A DNA stretch of 64,000 nucleotides, taken from contig NZ_LSZQ01000068.1 of NCBI RefSeq assembly GCF_001580015.1, positions 1-64,000 of the forward strand. Reading direction: 5' to 3'. Of this stretch, positions 1 to 9,672 are shown piece after piece. Source of the stretch: Cephaloticoccus primus. Lineage in GTDB: Bacteria; Verrucomicrobiota; Verrucomicrobiia; Opitutales; Opitutaceae. Position 1 is the stretch's first letter, and the number at the start of each line of letters is the position of its first letter. A program made the position numbers and the translations under genes. The notes below the pieces were generated by a model. It saw only the letters and a list, made by a program, of their open reading frames with translations, made no database searches and was not told where the DNA came from.

Positions 1-199
1 CGCGCTCACCGAGAATTTTGTGAGAAGAGAATAAGCCATAGAGGCGCAAGACTCTGTGCTACACCTCACGGCTTAAACTGAATCTGGCCCCGCTTATTCC
101 TCCCCAACTTAGCAAAACTCCCTCTCCCGATTCCTACGCACCCTTTGCGAGACGTCCGGGCCGCCAGCGAAGCTGGGTGCTAGTGGCCTGAGTGTTCGC

Positions 200-631
200 T
201 CAGCCGAGAGTGTCTTGCCAGTCTTCGACCAAGAGGCCGGGAACTCGGGAGAATTCGCGGACATTGTTGGTCACTACAGTGGCACCGAGCGCAAGTGCGT
301 GGCCTGCGAGCAAGCAGTCGAGGGGCCCGATCGGCTGCGCGTTAGGCTTCAGATTCGCAAGATAAGCCCTCACTCTGGCGGCAGCGCGAGCGGCCACTTC
401 ATCAAATGGCTCCACCTTCGGAATCAAGTGCCGCAGCTCCTCCAAACGCGCTTCAAACTTCAGCTGGTCCTTCCTCTTTTCTGCACCGTAGCAGAGCTCA
501 AACCACACGACTGCGGACAATCTAAGTGCTGAGCGATGCCGCTCGATCAGCTCCACCAAATGCTCATCGCGCCGCGCTGCGAACCCCGACAGCGCATTGG
601 TATCGGGGAAGTAAATGCGCCTCTTTACCAT
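200..631 (-). CDS. PIN-domain toxin, VapC-like
   Basis: This 143-residue protein has the layout of a PIN-domain ribonuclease, the toxin half of a VapBC-type pair that cleaves RNA when the antitoxin is lost. The expected acidic residues are visible: Asp10 in PDTNA, Glu45 in WFELCYG, Asp105 in PLDCLLAG and Asn122/Asn123 in VTNNVREF near the C terminus. Its ATG overlaps the stop codon of the upstream gene by 7 nt, the usual coupled arrangement with an antitoxin. Residues and length fit the family; toxicity and target RNA are inferred only. Confidence 0.85.
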   Translation of the reverse strand: MVKRRIYFPDTNALSGFAARRDEHLVELIERHRSALRLSAVVWFELCYGAEKRKDQLKFEARLEELRHLIPKVEPFDEVAARAAARVRAYLANLKPNAQPIGPLDCLLAGHALALGATVVTNNVREFSRVPGLLVEDWQDTLG

Positions 632-852
632 GGTCGCTCGAATTCGAGGTCGAGGGGAGGGCCTTCGCTAAAGGCGCGCAGTGCGGCCAAGCGTTTCTCG
701 AAGGCTTTTTCCCGCTCGACCGGATCGTAGAGAAGAATTTCCCCATCATCCTGGAGTTCTACGACGAGTTCCTTGGCTCTGCCCTTCCACTCGCGCGGCA
801 GCCGCACGGCTTTCGAGTCGCCCATTTTGATCACCTTTGTAACCGTTCGCAT
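625..852 (-). CDS. AbrB/SpoVT-type antitoxin, VapB-like
   Basis: This short protein (about 75 residues) starts MRTVTKVIKMGDSKAVRLPR, the pattern of a swapped-hairpin AbrB/MazE DNA-binding domain, followed by an acidic C-terminal tail that would bind the toxin. It lies directly upstream of the PIN-domain gene with a 7-nt overlap, so the two are probably co-transcribed and autoregulated. The frame stays open further upstream; a second ATG at 876 is possible, and neither start has a clear ribosome binding site. I chose 852 because the recognisable domain begins there. Confidence 0.75.
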   Translation of the reverse strand: MRTVTKVIKMGDSKAVRLPREWKGRAKELVVELQDDGEILLYDPVEREKAFEKRLAALRAFSEGPPLDLEFERPW

Positions 853-1198
853 ATTTGCACGAGTAGCCGTCTTCATGGGTGCGCACTCTGCGGAGGAAAG
901 CTGCAACGTCAACCGGACTGCCAACGAGCCGTGTTGGAAATGCCACTCCAAACCCAGCCCGCGCCGTCTCTCACTTCCCGGCCTTTCCGCTGCTGCCTCG
1001 CTCTTGTTCCTCAACCCGTAAACCAAACGAAGCGCCCGCGCGGGTGGCCCCATTTCAACTACGGTTTTGGAACCGGGAGCTGCCGGAACGAGGCCGCACC
1101 ACAAGCTGCGGGCGCGGGCGCGCGGCAGCCGACCTCGGGCAAGGCGACGGCCTACGGCCAGCAGGACGCGGATTGCGCCTGCGCCTTTATTGCTCGGC
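853..1198. other. Intergenic gap, no recognised feature
   Basis: About 345 bp between the pyruvate carboxylase stop and the antitoxin start. Both neighbours are on the minus strand, so this should hold the antitoxin promoter. I see no convincing hairpin terminator, repeat or coding signal; open frames here read as GC-rich noise. Confidence 0.4.
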
Positions 1199-4100
1199 TC
1201 ACTTGGCTAGGCGGACGATCAGGTCTTTGGCTTCGACGGTGTCGCCCACGGCGGCGTGGAGCTCGGCCACGGTGCCGTCTTCGGAGGCGTAGACGCTGGT
1301 CTGCATTTTCATGGCTTCCATCATGAAGAGGCGGTCGCCTTTGCTGACTTTGGCACCGACGGAGGCGCTCAGCGTGACGATGAGGCCGGGGATGGGCGCG
1401 GCGACCTGGAGCGGATCGGCGAGGTCGGCCTTGGGGCGCGACCGGGTTTGCGCGGCGAGGCTTTTGTCGGCGACGAGGACTTCGCGCGCCATGCCGTTGA
1501 GCTCGTAGGTGATGGTGCGGCGGCCTTCCTTGTCGGGCTCGCTGACGCTGATGAGGCGCACGATGAGGACTTTACCCTCCTCGATCTCGATGGAGATTTC
1601 TTCCTGAGGCTGGAGGCCGTAGAAGAAGGCGGGCGTGGGCAGGGCGGCGACTTTGCCGTGGGCGCGACTGCGCTTGTCGAACTCGGCAAAGACCTGCGGG
1701 TACATGAGGTGCGAGTAGAGGTCGTCGTCATCGGCCTCGCGGCGGAGTTTTGCGGAGAGCTCGGTGCGGAGTTTCCCGAGTTCGCGGGCGTGGGTCGCAG
1801 GCCCTCCTGTCTTGGCGCGCGACGAGCGTTTGTTGCTCGCCATCTCGGCGCGGTACCTGGCTTGTGCGGCCTTAAACTTTTTCTCGCCGAGTACGGCGCG
1901 CCACACGCCGTGGGGCCAGCCGCCTTCGGGCCAGCCGAGGCCGCCCTGGAGCATGTCGATGACGCTTTCGGGGAAGGGCGTTTCGCCAGCGGGCAGGTTG
2001 ACGACATCGGCGGGTTTGATGCCACGCGAGAAGAGGAACAGCGCCATGTCCCCCACGACTTTTGAGGAGGGGGTCACTTTTACGATGTCGCCAAAGAGGG
2101 TGTTCACCTCGGCGTAGGTGCGGGCGATTTCGGGCCAGCGGTGGGAGACGCCCATCGCAGCGGCTTGCTCCTTGAGGTTGGTGTACTGGCCGCCTGGCAT
2201 CTCGTGTAGGTAGACTTCGGCGCTGCCGGTTTTGGGCGCGGTGTCGAAGGGGCGGTAGTACTCGCGGACCTGCTCCCAGTAGTCGGAGTAGGCGTCGAGC
2301 GCGGGCAGGTCCAGGCCGGTATCGCGCGGGGTGTGCTGGAGCGCGGCCACGATGGAGTTGAGGTTGGGCTGCGAGGTGCTGCCCGACATGGAGGCGATGG
2401 CGAGATCGGCCACATCGACTCCGGCGGCGCTCGCCTGGAGCACGGAGGCGGAGGCCACGCCGCTGGTGTCGTGCGTGTGAAAGTGGATCGGCAGGCCGAC
2501 TTCGGCTTTCAGCGTTTTGACGAGTTTGTGCGCGGCGTAAGGGCGGCACAGCCCGGCCATGTCCTTGATGGCGATCATGTGCGCGCCCATCCGCTCAAGC
2601 TCCTTCGCCAGGCGCACGTAGTACTTGAGCGAAAACTTGTCGCGGCGCGGGTCGAGGATGTCGCCCGCGTAGCATAGCGTGCCTTCGCAGATGGCGTGTG
2701 TGTCGTGCACGGCCTCCATCGCGACGCGGAGATTGGGCAGGTAGTTGAGCGAGTCGAAGATCCTGAAAATATCCATGCCGCTGGCGGCCGCGTGGCGGAC
2801 GAAGCCGGCGACGACGGAGTCGGGGTAGTTGGAGTAGCCGACGGCGTTGGCCCCGCGGAAGAGCATCTGGAAGCAGATGTTTGGGACGCGGGTGCGCAGC
2901 TCGCGCAAGCGCTCCCAGGGATCCTCGTCGAGGAAGCGCATGGCGGTGTCGAAGGTCGCCCCGCCCCACATCTCCAGAGAGAAGAGCTGCGGTGCGTAGC
3001 GCGCGAGGTAGCCCGCGCTGGCGAGCATGTCGTAGCTGCGCACGCGCGTGGCCATGAGCGACTGGTGCGCGTCGCGAAAGGTGGTGTCGGTGATGAGGAG
3101 CCGCTTCTGGCGCCGCACCCAGTCGGCAAACTTGCGCGGGCCGAGCTCCAGGAGCAGTTGGCGCGAAGTCGCTCGACTTGTTTTCTGGGCGTGCCGCTCG
3201 TTGGCGGCAGGTCCTGATTCAGCGATCAAAGTCGAGCGCTCCTGAAAACACGCTGCACTTTCGGGCGGCGGCTTGAGTGTGGCCGGGCGCAGGGGCGCGG
3301 CGGGCCGGTAGCCCTTGGCCTGCGGGTGGCCGTTTACGATGATGTCGCCGAGGTAGTTCAGCAGCTTGGTCGCGCGGTCGCGGCGCGGGGCGAAGCGGAA
3401 GAGCTCGGGCGTGGTGTCGATGAGCGTCGTCGTGGCCGCGCCGTTGCAGAAGAGCGGGTGCTCGATGACATTTTCCAGAAAGGGGATATTCGTCTTCACC
3501 CCGCGGATGCGAAACTCGCTGAGGACGCGACGCGCGCGGGAGAGCGCGAGTTCGTAGCTCTGGCCGCTGGTGATCACCTTCACGAGCATCGAGTCGTAGA
3601 AGGGCGTGATGACCGCGCCCGCGTAGCCCATGCCGCCATCGAGCCGCACGCCCAAGCCCCCGGGCGAGCGGTAAACGAGGATGCGCCCGTAGTCGGGCAC
3701 GAATTTGTTTTCCGGATCCTCGGTCGTGATCCGGCACTGGATGGCGTAGCCGTTGCAGGGCACATCGGCTTGCTGGGGCATGCCGACTTCGGGCGAGTGC
3801 AGGGCATGGCCCTGGGCGATGAGGATCTGCGCGCGGACGAGGTCGAGACCGGTAATGACCTCCGTCACAGTGTGCTCCACCTGGATGCGCGGGTTCATCT
3901 CGATGAAGTACCACTGGTGCGTATCGAGGTCGTAGAGGAACTCGATGGTGCCCGCGTTATCGTAGCGGATCGCGCGGGCCAGGCCGACGGCGGCCTCGCA
4001 GAGCTCGCCGATGATCTCGCGCGGCAGCCCGTAGCTGGGGGCGACCTCGATCACCTTCTGGTGGCGGCGCTGCACCGAGCAGTCGCGCTCGTGCAGGTGG

Positions 4101-4885
4101 ATCACGTTGCCGTGCTTGTCGCCGAGGATCTGCACTTCGATGTGCTTCGCGTTGGCGATGTATTTTTCCAGAAACACTGCCGGATTTCCAAACGCGCGCT
4201 CGGCCTCGCCCTGCGCTTCTTCGAGCAGCGGGCCGAGCTCCCCGGCGTGGCGCACGATGCGCATGCCGCGGCCGCCGCCGCCGAAGGCCGCCTTGATGAT
4301 CAGCGGGAAGCCGATCTGCCCGGCAATCTTGATCGCCTCGGCGCGGTCGCTCACGGGCTCTTCCGTCCCGGGGAGGACGGGCACGGCGGCCTGCTTGGCG
4401 AGGCTGCGGGCGGCGGTCTTGTCGCCCATCATTTCGAGCAGCTCGGGGCGCGGCCCCACAAAGGCGATGCCCGCCTCGGCACAGGCGCGGGCGAACTCCG
4501 CGTTTTCCGACAAAAATCCGTAGCCCGGGTGGATCGCCTGGACGCCTTTTTCCTTGGCCAGCGCGATGATGCCGGGGATGTCGAGGTAGGCGGCGACAGG
4601 GCCGAGGCCCTGGCCGACCTGATAGGCTTCGTCGGCCTTGTAGCGGTGAATGCACAGCCGGTCTTCCTCCGCGTAAATCGCCACAGTGCGCAGGCCGAGC
4701 TCGGTGCCCGCGCGAAAAATGCGCACGGCGATTTCGCCGCGGTTGGCCGCCATGAGCTTGGTCACAGGCGGCGGCTGGGCCGGTGTCGCGCGGGCGCTGG
4801 GCAGCGACGCTTTTTTTGGCTTGGTGCTGCGGAGAGGCGGGAGGGTCGACTTGGGGGAACGGGTGTTTTTACGCGCGGAGGGCAT
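1199..4885 (-). CDS. pyc: Pyruvate carboxylase
   Basis: A single-chain biotin enzyme that carboxylates pyruvate to oxaloacetate with ATP and bicarbonate, an anaplerotic step in the cytoplasm. The three expected parts appear in order: the biotin carboxylase and ATP-grasp part (AANRGEIAVRIFRAG near residue 45, GGGGRGMRIV, FIEMNPRIQVEHTVTE), the carboxyltransferase part opening with DTTFRDAHQSLMATRVR, and the biotinyl domain with MEAMKM, whose Lys is 35 residues from the end. Length (about 1,228 residues) is slightly over the usual 1,150, because of a Pro/Lys/Ser-rich N-terminal tail and a Pro-rich linker between the first two parts. The frame is open to a GTG at 4924; I chose the ATG at 4885, but translation could begin at either. 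Confidence 0.95.
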   Translation of the reverse strand: MPSARKNTRSPKSTLPPLRSTKPKKASLPSARATPAQPPPVTKLMAANRGEIAVRIFRAGTELGLRTVAIYAEEDRLCIHRYKADEAYQVGQGLGPVAAYLDIPGIIALAKEKGVQAIHPGYGFLSENAEFARACAEAGIAFVGPRPELLEMMGDKTAARSLAKQAAVPVLPGTEEPVSDRAEAIKIAGQIGFPLIIKAAFGGGGRGMRIVRHAGELGPLLEEAQGEAERAFGNPAVFLEKYIANAKHIEVQILGDKHGNVIHLHERDCSVQRRHQKVIEVAPSYGLPREIIGELCEAAVGLARAIRYDNAGTIEFLYDLDTHQWYFIEMNPRIQVEHTVTEVITGLDLVRAQILIAQGHALHSPEVGMPQQADVPCNGYAIQCRITTEDPENKFVPDYGRILVYRSPGGLGVRLDGGMGYAGAVITPFYDSMLVKVITSGQSYELALSRARRVLSEFRIRGVKTNIPFLENVIEHPLFCNGAATTTLIDTTPELFRFAPRRDRATKLLNYLGDIIVNGHPQAKGYRPAAPLRPATLKPPPESAACFQERSTLIAESGPAANERHAQKTSRATSRQLLLELGPRKFADWVRRQKRLLITDTTFRDAHQSLMATRVRSYDMLASAGYLARYAPQLFSLEMWGGATFDTAMRFLDEDPWERLRELRTRVPNICFQMLFRGANAVGYSNYPDSVVAGFVRHAAASGMDIFRIFDSLNYLPNLRVAMEAVHDTHAICEGTLCYAGDILDPRRDKFSLKYYVRLAKELERMGAHMIAIKDMAGLCRPYAAHKLVKTLKAEVGLPIHFHTHDTSGVASASVLQASAAGVDVADLAIASMSGSTSQPNLNSIVAALQHTPRDTGLDLPALDAYSDYWEQVREYYRPFDTAPKTGSAEVYLHEMPGGQYTNLKEQAAAMGVSHRWPEIARTYAEVNTLFGDIVKVTPSSKVVGDMALFLFSRGIKPADVVNLPAGETPFPESVIDMLQGGLGWPEGGWPHGVWRAVLGEKKFKAAQARYRAEMASNKRSSRAKTGGPATHARELGKLRTELSAKLRREADDDDLYSHLMYPQVFAEFDKRSRAHGKVAALPTPAFFYGLQPQEEISIEIEEGKVLIVRLISVSEPDKEGRRTITYELNGMAREVLVADKSLAAQTRSRPKADLADPLQVAAPIPGLIVTLSASVGAKVSKGDRLFMMEAMKMQTSVYASEDGTVAELHAAVGDTVEAKDLIVRLAK

Positions 4886-4966
4886 GGTTCGGGGAGAGAA
4901 GAAACCGGCGGTTGTAGGGAGCACTCACGGCGCCGCCAAGGGAAGAGCACTCGAACTGCGCACTTT

Positions 4967-5272
4967 TGTGCCGGTGGCACTTCCATTTACGCTCGCGCGA
5001 CTCGGGATACACGCGATGTACTCTCCCCCCGCTAGCGCGGGGGCCAGAAAAGGAAATTCGATTCGGGACAGCAGCGTGGCCTCTTTGGGCCGCGTCCGAA
5101 CAGCGTTAACCGGTTAACTGAAAAAATCGCCCCGCTGAGCTTCCGCTTCATTCGCGCTCGATGGCTCACTCTCTGTCGCCGTGCGTAGTAGAGTCTTCAC
5201 CCTCGCACAGCGACAGTATGGATTGCGTATATCCCAATTCGCGTGAGCGTAAATGAAAGTGCCACCGGCACA
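4967..5272. repeat. Inverted-repeat element E0 (diverged family E)
   Basis: A 306-bp non-coding segment bounded by 48-bp imperfect inverted repeats (4967-5014 against 5225-5272; I count 43 of 48 matching). Each end opens with its own small hairpin, GTGCC-GGT-GGCAC, followed by a CTTCCATTTA-like string as in the other E copies. The middle has a perfect GTTAACCGGTTAAC palindrome and a stretch ending CGCTTCATTCGC that also occurs in family E. No coding capacity was seen, so it looks like a miniature inverted-repeat element; mobility is inferred. Confidence 0.7.
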
Positions 5273-5315
5273 GCTTGGCGCCTCTATTCCTCCCCATTTA
5301 CCCACAACCTAAAAA

Positions 5316-5972
5316 ATGAATGTCGCCTTCTTACGCCTCGCCCTTGTTGTACTTTTCGGAGCCGCCCTCACGGGTTGCTCGACCGCTTACCACCGCGCGC
5401 TGGAGCAGCGCGGGATGACCCGCCGCGACGTCCTCGTCCGCCGCATCCAGCATGTGCAGAGCGCGCAAGAGGAAGCGCGGCACCAGCTCGCCAGCGCAAT
5501 CGCAAGCTTGGGCTCGATCTCTCAGGTCAGCCCGGGGCAGCTTCGCGAAAAACACGCCGAGCTGGATGCCCAGCTCAAGAATGGGCGGGAGCGCACGCGC
5601 GATCTGGCGCGGCGATTACCCGCGGTCGATACCGCCGCCGCCGCCCTTTTCAAGGAGTGGGAAAGGGAACTCGCGCTCTACCAAAACGCGGCCCTGCGCG
5701 AGCTGAGTGAGCGGCAGCTCGCCACGACGCGCGCGCGCTACGGCACCTTTGTCGCCTCGCAGCAAGCGATCCTCGGGAAAATGGAGCCCGCGCTCGTCCA
5801 CTTTAAAGATCAGGTGCTGTTCATAAAACACGGGCTCAACGCGCAGGCCCGCAGTGAGCTGAATACGACGCTGGAGAGCCTCCTCGAAGAGCTCGGCGCA
5901 CTCGTCCGCACAATCGACGAATCCACCCACGCTGCGGATGCCTTTATCCAAAACCTCAACACCCTGGACTAG
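5316..5972 (+). CDS. DUF2959-family lipoprotein
   Basis: A 218-residue protein with a signal peptide ending in the lipobox LTGC (Cys21), so it should be lipid-anchored after export. The rest is predicted mostly helical and rich in Glu, Arg and Ala, with heptad-like stretches suggesting a coiled coil. The AL..RGM..RD.LV.R opening after the lipobox, and the length, match DUF2959 proteins, which have no firmly assigned role. The next gene on this strand begins 58 nt downstream and may be co-transcribed. Confidence 0.8.
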   Translation: MNVAFLRLALVVLFGAALTGCSTAYHRALEQRGMTRRDVLVRRIQHVQSAQEEARHQLASAIASLGSISQVSPGQLREKHAELDAQLKNGRERTRDLARRLPAVDTAAAALFKEWERELALYQNAALRELSERQLATTRARYGTFVASQQAILGKMEPALVHFKDQVLFIKHGLNAQARSELNTTLESLLEELGALVRTIDESTHAADAFIQNLNTLD

Positions 5973-6030
5973 GGTTTCCCTCCTTCTCCGGCACCGTTCT
6001 GCAGAGAGCGGTGCCCGGTGCGCGCCACAA

Positions 6031-9000
6031 ATGAGGTGCGCCCACTCCGCCGTCTGGGCCCCGCCCCGCGCCTTGACCTTGGCCCGCTGGCGAGCCGCCG
6101 CCGCGCTTCCCCCTATCGCCGCGCTCGCGTTGGGCCTCGCACTCGCCGCTCCCCCCACATCCGCGCAGCCCCCGCCCCTCCCGCCACCGCTCGCGCAAGC
6201 CGCCGGTGCCGCAGCGCCGGACACCGCGCAAAAAAAGCGGCCGCTCGCGTGGGCCGATTTCGAGAGCTGGCGCAGCATCAGCTCGCCCACGCTCTCGCCC
6301 GACGGGCGTTGGCTCGCCTACGGCTTCATGCCCGCGCGCGGCGATGGCGAGATCGTCGTCCGCCAGCTCCCCGATCCCGCTTCCCCAGCCGGTAAATCGC
6401 TCCGCAGCTACCGGCTCAACGCGGGCGAGACTCCACCGCCCGCTTTCCCCCAAGGGGTGAGTGCCAGCGGCCGCCCGCCACCGCCGCGAAGCGTCGAGCA
6501 CCTCTTCACTGGCGACAGCCGATTCCTGATCAGCTTGATCTTCCCCTCGGCGCAAACGCAGCGCGAAGCACGCATGCGGGAGCCCCGCAGCATCGATCTG
6601 CTGCGCGCCCAGGCCACCTCGCCCAGAAAACTGCGCCAACCGATGATCTTGGTCGATCTTGAGGCCGGACACAGCGAGCTCGTGCCCGAGGTACAGTCGG
6701 TGCAGGCGAGCCTCGGTGGCGGCGCGTGGATCGCCTACCTGCATGAGCCCGTAATGGCCGAGCTGCCGCCCAGCCGCACGAGCGCCCCCCCGTTTTCGCG
6801 AGTCCCCGCCCCGTCCGGCGCGGCGAAGGGCACACTCCGGCCGCCGCCGGAAAATCGCCGCCTCGTTTTGCGCGAGCTCCTCACTGGCCCGCTGCGCGGC
6901 CGGGGCGCGGCGAAGCAGGTCGGCGGCAAAGGCCAGCAACGCACTTTTGACTACGTGACCGAGTACTCGCTGAGCCGCGATGCGCGCACGCTGCTGTACC
7001 TCGTCGATTCGCCGCGGCAAAATCGCAATGGCCTCTACGCCTACGCGCCCGGCGGCGCGGGCGAGCCCCAACACCTGTTTCGCACCGCCAAAACCGGAGC
7101 GGCTCGCCTGAGCAAGCTCACCTGGGACGCGCGGCAGGCCCAGGCCGCGTTTTTGGTAAAATACCAGGACGGCCGCCACGAAGTGGGGCTTTGGAAACTG
7201 GGCGAGCGCGCCCCCACAATGGTCCTTGCGGCGGCGACTCCCGGGCTCCCGCACACGATGCAAATCGGCGAGCACAGCAGCCTGGAATTCTCCGCCGATG
7301 GGCGAAAACTCTACGTCGGCCTCGTGCCCAAGCCCGCTGCGGACGGCAAGGCGCCCGACGCACGATCGCCGCGCGGCACGAGCAACGCGGCTGCCGCGAG
7401 CGACCCAAACGCCGATCCGCTCGAACAAGCCTTCCCCGAGCTGTGGAGCTGGGACGATGGCCTGATCGCCCCGCGCCGCAGCGTCCTCAGCGAAGTCGAG
7501 CGCACGCGCAGCTACCCGGGCGTACTTGATCTCGAAACGCTGCGCTTCGTGCCGATTGGCAGCACGCGATTTTCCGAACTGCGCTTCAGCGAAGACGGCC
7601 TGTGGGCGCTGGCTTTCGACGAAGGGCCCTATCTGCGGCTGCGCGATTACGATGCCACTTACGCCGATGTTTACGCCGTCGACACAACGAGCGGTGCCCG
7701 CCGCCTCGTCGCCAAAAAATTGCGCGGCCTCTCCGGAGACGAGGAGCTGCCGAGTCTCTATTTTTCGCCCAAAGCAGGTCCCCAGCAATACGTCGCCTAC
7801 TTCGATGCGGGGCACTGGTGGGCGGTCGATCTGGCGAGCGGCGATTCGCGCAACCTCAGCGCCGGGCTGCCGGTCTCCTTCGCCTACGAAGAGCACGATA
7901 AACTGGAGCCCGCGCCGCCCTACGGCTGGGGCGGCTGGCTCGCCGATGGCCGCTCGTTCATCGTCTACGACCGCTACGACCTGTGGCAGCTCAGCGTCGC
8001 CGCTCCGCTAAGTGCCGAAGAAGAGCAGGAGGAATGGGAAAGCCGCCCGCCGCCGCCCGCGCCGCGTAACCTCACCGCAGGCTTTGGCCGCAAAGAGCAG
8101 ATCGTCCTGCGGCTGCAAGACGTCGCTCCCCAGCAAGGACACAGCGAAACCGAGCCGGAGCCGCGTGCGCCCCTGTGGCTGCGCGGGATCGATCCCGCCG
8201 AGCCGCTGATCCTGCGCGGCGAAGACGAGCGCACGCGCGACAGCGGCTTTTTCCGGCAAGCGATCTTGCCCCACAGCGCCCCCGCCGGGCAGGCCGACGC
8301 GCCCCCGCCGCAACGGCTCCTCTGGGGCGAGAAAAACTACCGCTACCTCGACGCCGCGCGCCGCCCCGCCCCGGCAGGAAGCGCAACCGCCAATGCAGGC
8401 CCCGGCCGGAGCCACAGCCGCGATGTGCTCCTGTTCAGCGCTTCGCGCTTCGACGAGTTTCCCGACCTGTGGGTGAGCGACGGCCACTTCACCGCGCCGC
8501 AGCGCGTGAGCGATGGCCGCGCCCAGCTCGCCCCACTCGACTGGGGCAGCCCGCCGGAAATCATCGACTACACCGGGCCCGCAGGCGCGCCGCTGAAAGC
8601 GCTGCTCTACAAGCCGCCGCACTTTGACCCGAGCCAGCGCTACCCGCTCATCGTTTACCTCTACGAACGCCTCTCCCCATTGCGGCACGCCTTCTTCGCG
8701 CCGAGCTACAGCGCAAATATCAACATCCCCCACTACGTGAGCAATGGCTACCTCGTGTACCTCGTAGACATCGCCTACGAGATCGGCGCGCCCGGGCCCA
8801 GCGCGCTCGACAGCGTACACGCCGCACTCGATGCGGTGAGCGCTCGTAGCTTCGTCGATCCTGCGCGGGTCGGGATCCAGGGTTCGTCCTGGGGCGGCTA
8901 CCAGGCCGCCTACATCGTCACGCAGAGCGACCGGTTTCGCGCCGCCGTCGCGGGCTCTCCCGTGGGAAATATGACCAGCGCCTACGCGGGCATTCGCTGG

Positions 9001-9363
9001 CGCTCCGGCCGCGCCCGCCTCTTCCAGTACGAGCAATCGCAAAGCCGGCTCGGCGCCGCACTCACCGCCGCGCCCGAGCGCTACCTCGCCAATTCTCCCG
9101 TCGCCCACGCGCACACGCTGCACACGCCGCTGCTCCTGATGCACAACGACGGCGACGGCGTCGTCCCCTGGAACCAGAGCACCGAGCTGTTTCTCACGCT
9201 GCGCCGCCACGAAAAGCCCGTGTGGCTGGTGAATTACCCGCACGAGACGCACGAGGTCGTGCGCTACGCCAACCGCCGCGATTTTCAGAAACGCATGTGG
9301 GACTTCTTTGAGCACCACCTGCACGGTGCCCCCGCACCCGAGTGGATGAAGCCCGCCGGGTGA
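6031..9363 (+). CDS. Secreted S9-family (prolyl oligopeptidase-type) peptidase
   Basis: A large serine peptidase (about 1,110 residues from the ATG at 6031). The N terminus has a long hydrophobic stretch ending at an APPTSAQ-like cleavage site, so export is likely. The middle is a long beta-propeller-type region with repeated Asp/Gly/Trp-rich strands (WADFESWRSISSPTLSPDGRW near the start). The C-terminal alpha/beta-hydrolase part carries GSSWGG (nucleophile Ser953), Asp1042 in GDGVVP and His1074 in HETHEV, the catalytic triad order of S9 peptidases. It is longer than typical family members because of Pro/Ala-rich inserts in the propeller. An earlier ATG at 5938 overlaps the DUF2959 gene and would spoil the signal peptide, so I rejected it. 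Substrate unknown. Confidence 0.85.
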   Translation: MRCAHSAVWAPPRALTLARWRAAAALPPIAALALGLALAAPPTSAQPPPLPPPLAQAAGAAAPDTAQKKRPLAWADFESWRSISSPTLSPDGRWLAYGFMPARGDGEIVVRQLPDPASPAGKSLRSYRLNAGETPPPAFPQGVSASGRPPPPRSVEHLFTGDSRFLISLIFPSAQTQREARMREPRSIDLLRAQATSPRKLRQPMILVDLEAGHSELVPEVQSVQASLGGGAWIAYLHEPVMAELPPSRTSAPPFSRVPAPSGAAKGTLRPPPENRRLVLRELLTGPLRGRGAAKQVGGKGQQRTFDYVTEYSLSRDARTLLYLVDSPRQNRNGLYAYAPGGAGEPQHLFRTAKTGAARLSKLTWDARQAQAAFLVKYQDGRHEVGLWKLGERAPTMVLAAATPGLPHTMQIGEHSSLEFSADGRKLYVGLVPKPAADGKAPDARSPRGTSNAAAASDPNADPLEQAFPELWSWDDGLIAPRRSVLSEVERTRSYPGVLDLETLRFVPIGSTRFSELRFSEDGLWALAFDEGPYLRLRDYDATYADVYAVDTTSGARRLVAKKLRGLSGDEELPSLYFSPKAGPQQYVAYFDAGHWWAVDLASGDSRNLSAGLPVSFAYEEHDKLEPAPPYGWGGWLADGRSFIVYDRYDLWQLSVAAPLSAEEEQEEWESRPPPPAPRNLTAGFGRKEQIVLRLQDVAPQQGHSETEPEPRAPLWLRGIDPAEPLILRGEDERTRDSGFFRQAILPHSAPAGQADAPPPQRLLWGEKNYRYLDAARRPAPAGSATANAGPGRSHSRDVLLFSASRFDEFPDLWVSDGHFTAPQRVSDGRAQLAPLDWGSPPEIIDYTGPAGAPLKALLYKPPHFDPSQRYPLIVYLYERLSPLRHAFFAPSYSANINIPHYVSNGYLVYLVDIAYEIGAPGPSALDSVHAALDAVSARSFVDPARVGIQGSSWGGYQAAYIVTQSDRFRAAVAGSPVGNMTSAYAGIRWRSGRARLFQYEQSQSRLGAALTAAPERYLANSPVAHAHTLHTPLLLMHNDGDGVVPWNQSTELFLTLRRHEKPVWLVNYPHETHEVVRYANRRDFQKRMWDFFEHHLHGAPAPEWMKPAG

Positions 9364-9465
9364 ATCCGCACCCGCACCTGCGAGCCCGCACGGCCTCGGG
9401 TTGCGCGCCCCGTATTCCCCCCTCCTCGCATCTCCCCTCCCCGGTGGCGCCCTTGTTTGCGTACA

Positions 9466-9530
9466 CCCTCTCGCAGTGCAGAAGCTGAAGCGTATGAAAA
9501 AACAGCCGCTGCGCCACGAGAGGGGTTTTA
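9466..9530. terminator. Possible terminator hairpin
   Basis: CCCTCTCG (9466-9473) pairs perfectly with CGAGAGGG (9517-9524) and is followed on the plus strand by GTTTTA. The loop is long (about 43 nt), so folding is less certain than for a simple terminator. It sits 100 bp after the S9 peptidase stop. Confidence 0.4.
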
Positions 9531-9672
9531 CACAACAAACAAAGAACAATCCCAACCCTCACAGCCGCTAGCACTGCCATGAGGTAGGGACAGAGCATGC
9601 GACACGCATACGCTCCGCAAAGTTCCCCCGCTCCATTCCATTACGTAGAAATTACGTAGTTACCGAAGGCTT

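Noticed and set aside
1-199. Possible tRNA or gene end at the left edge
   Set aside because: No T-loop or acceptor pairing pattern and no coding frame reaching the edge with recognisable motifs. A CTGAG/CTCAG hairpin at 188-203 overlaps the toxin stop but is too short to call.
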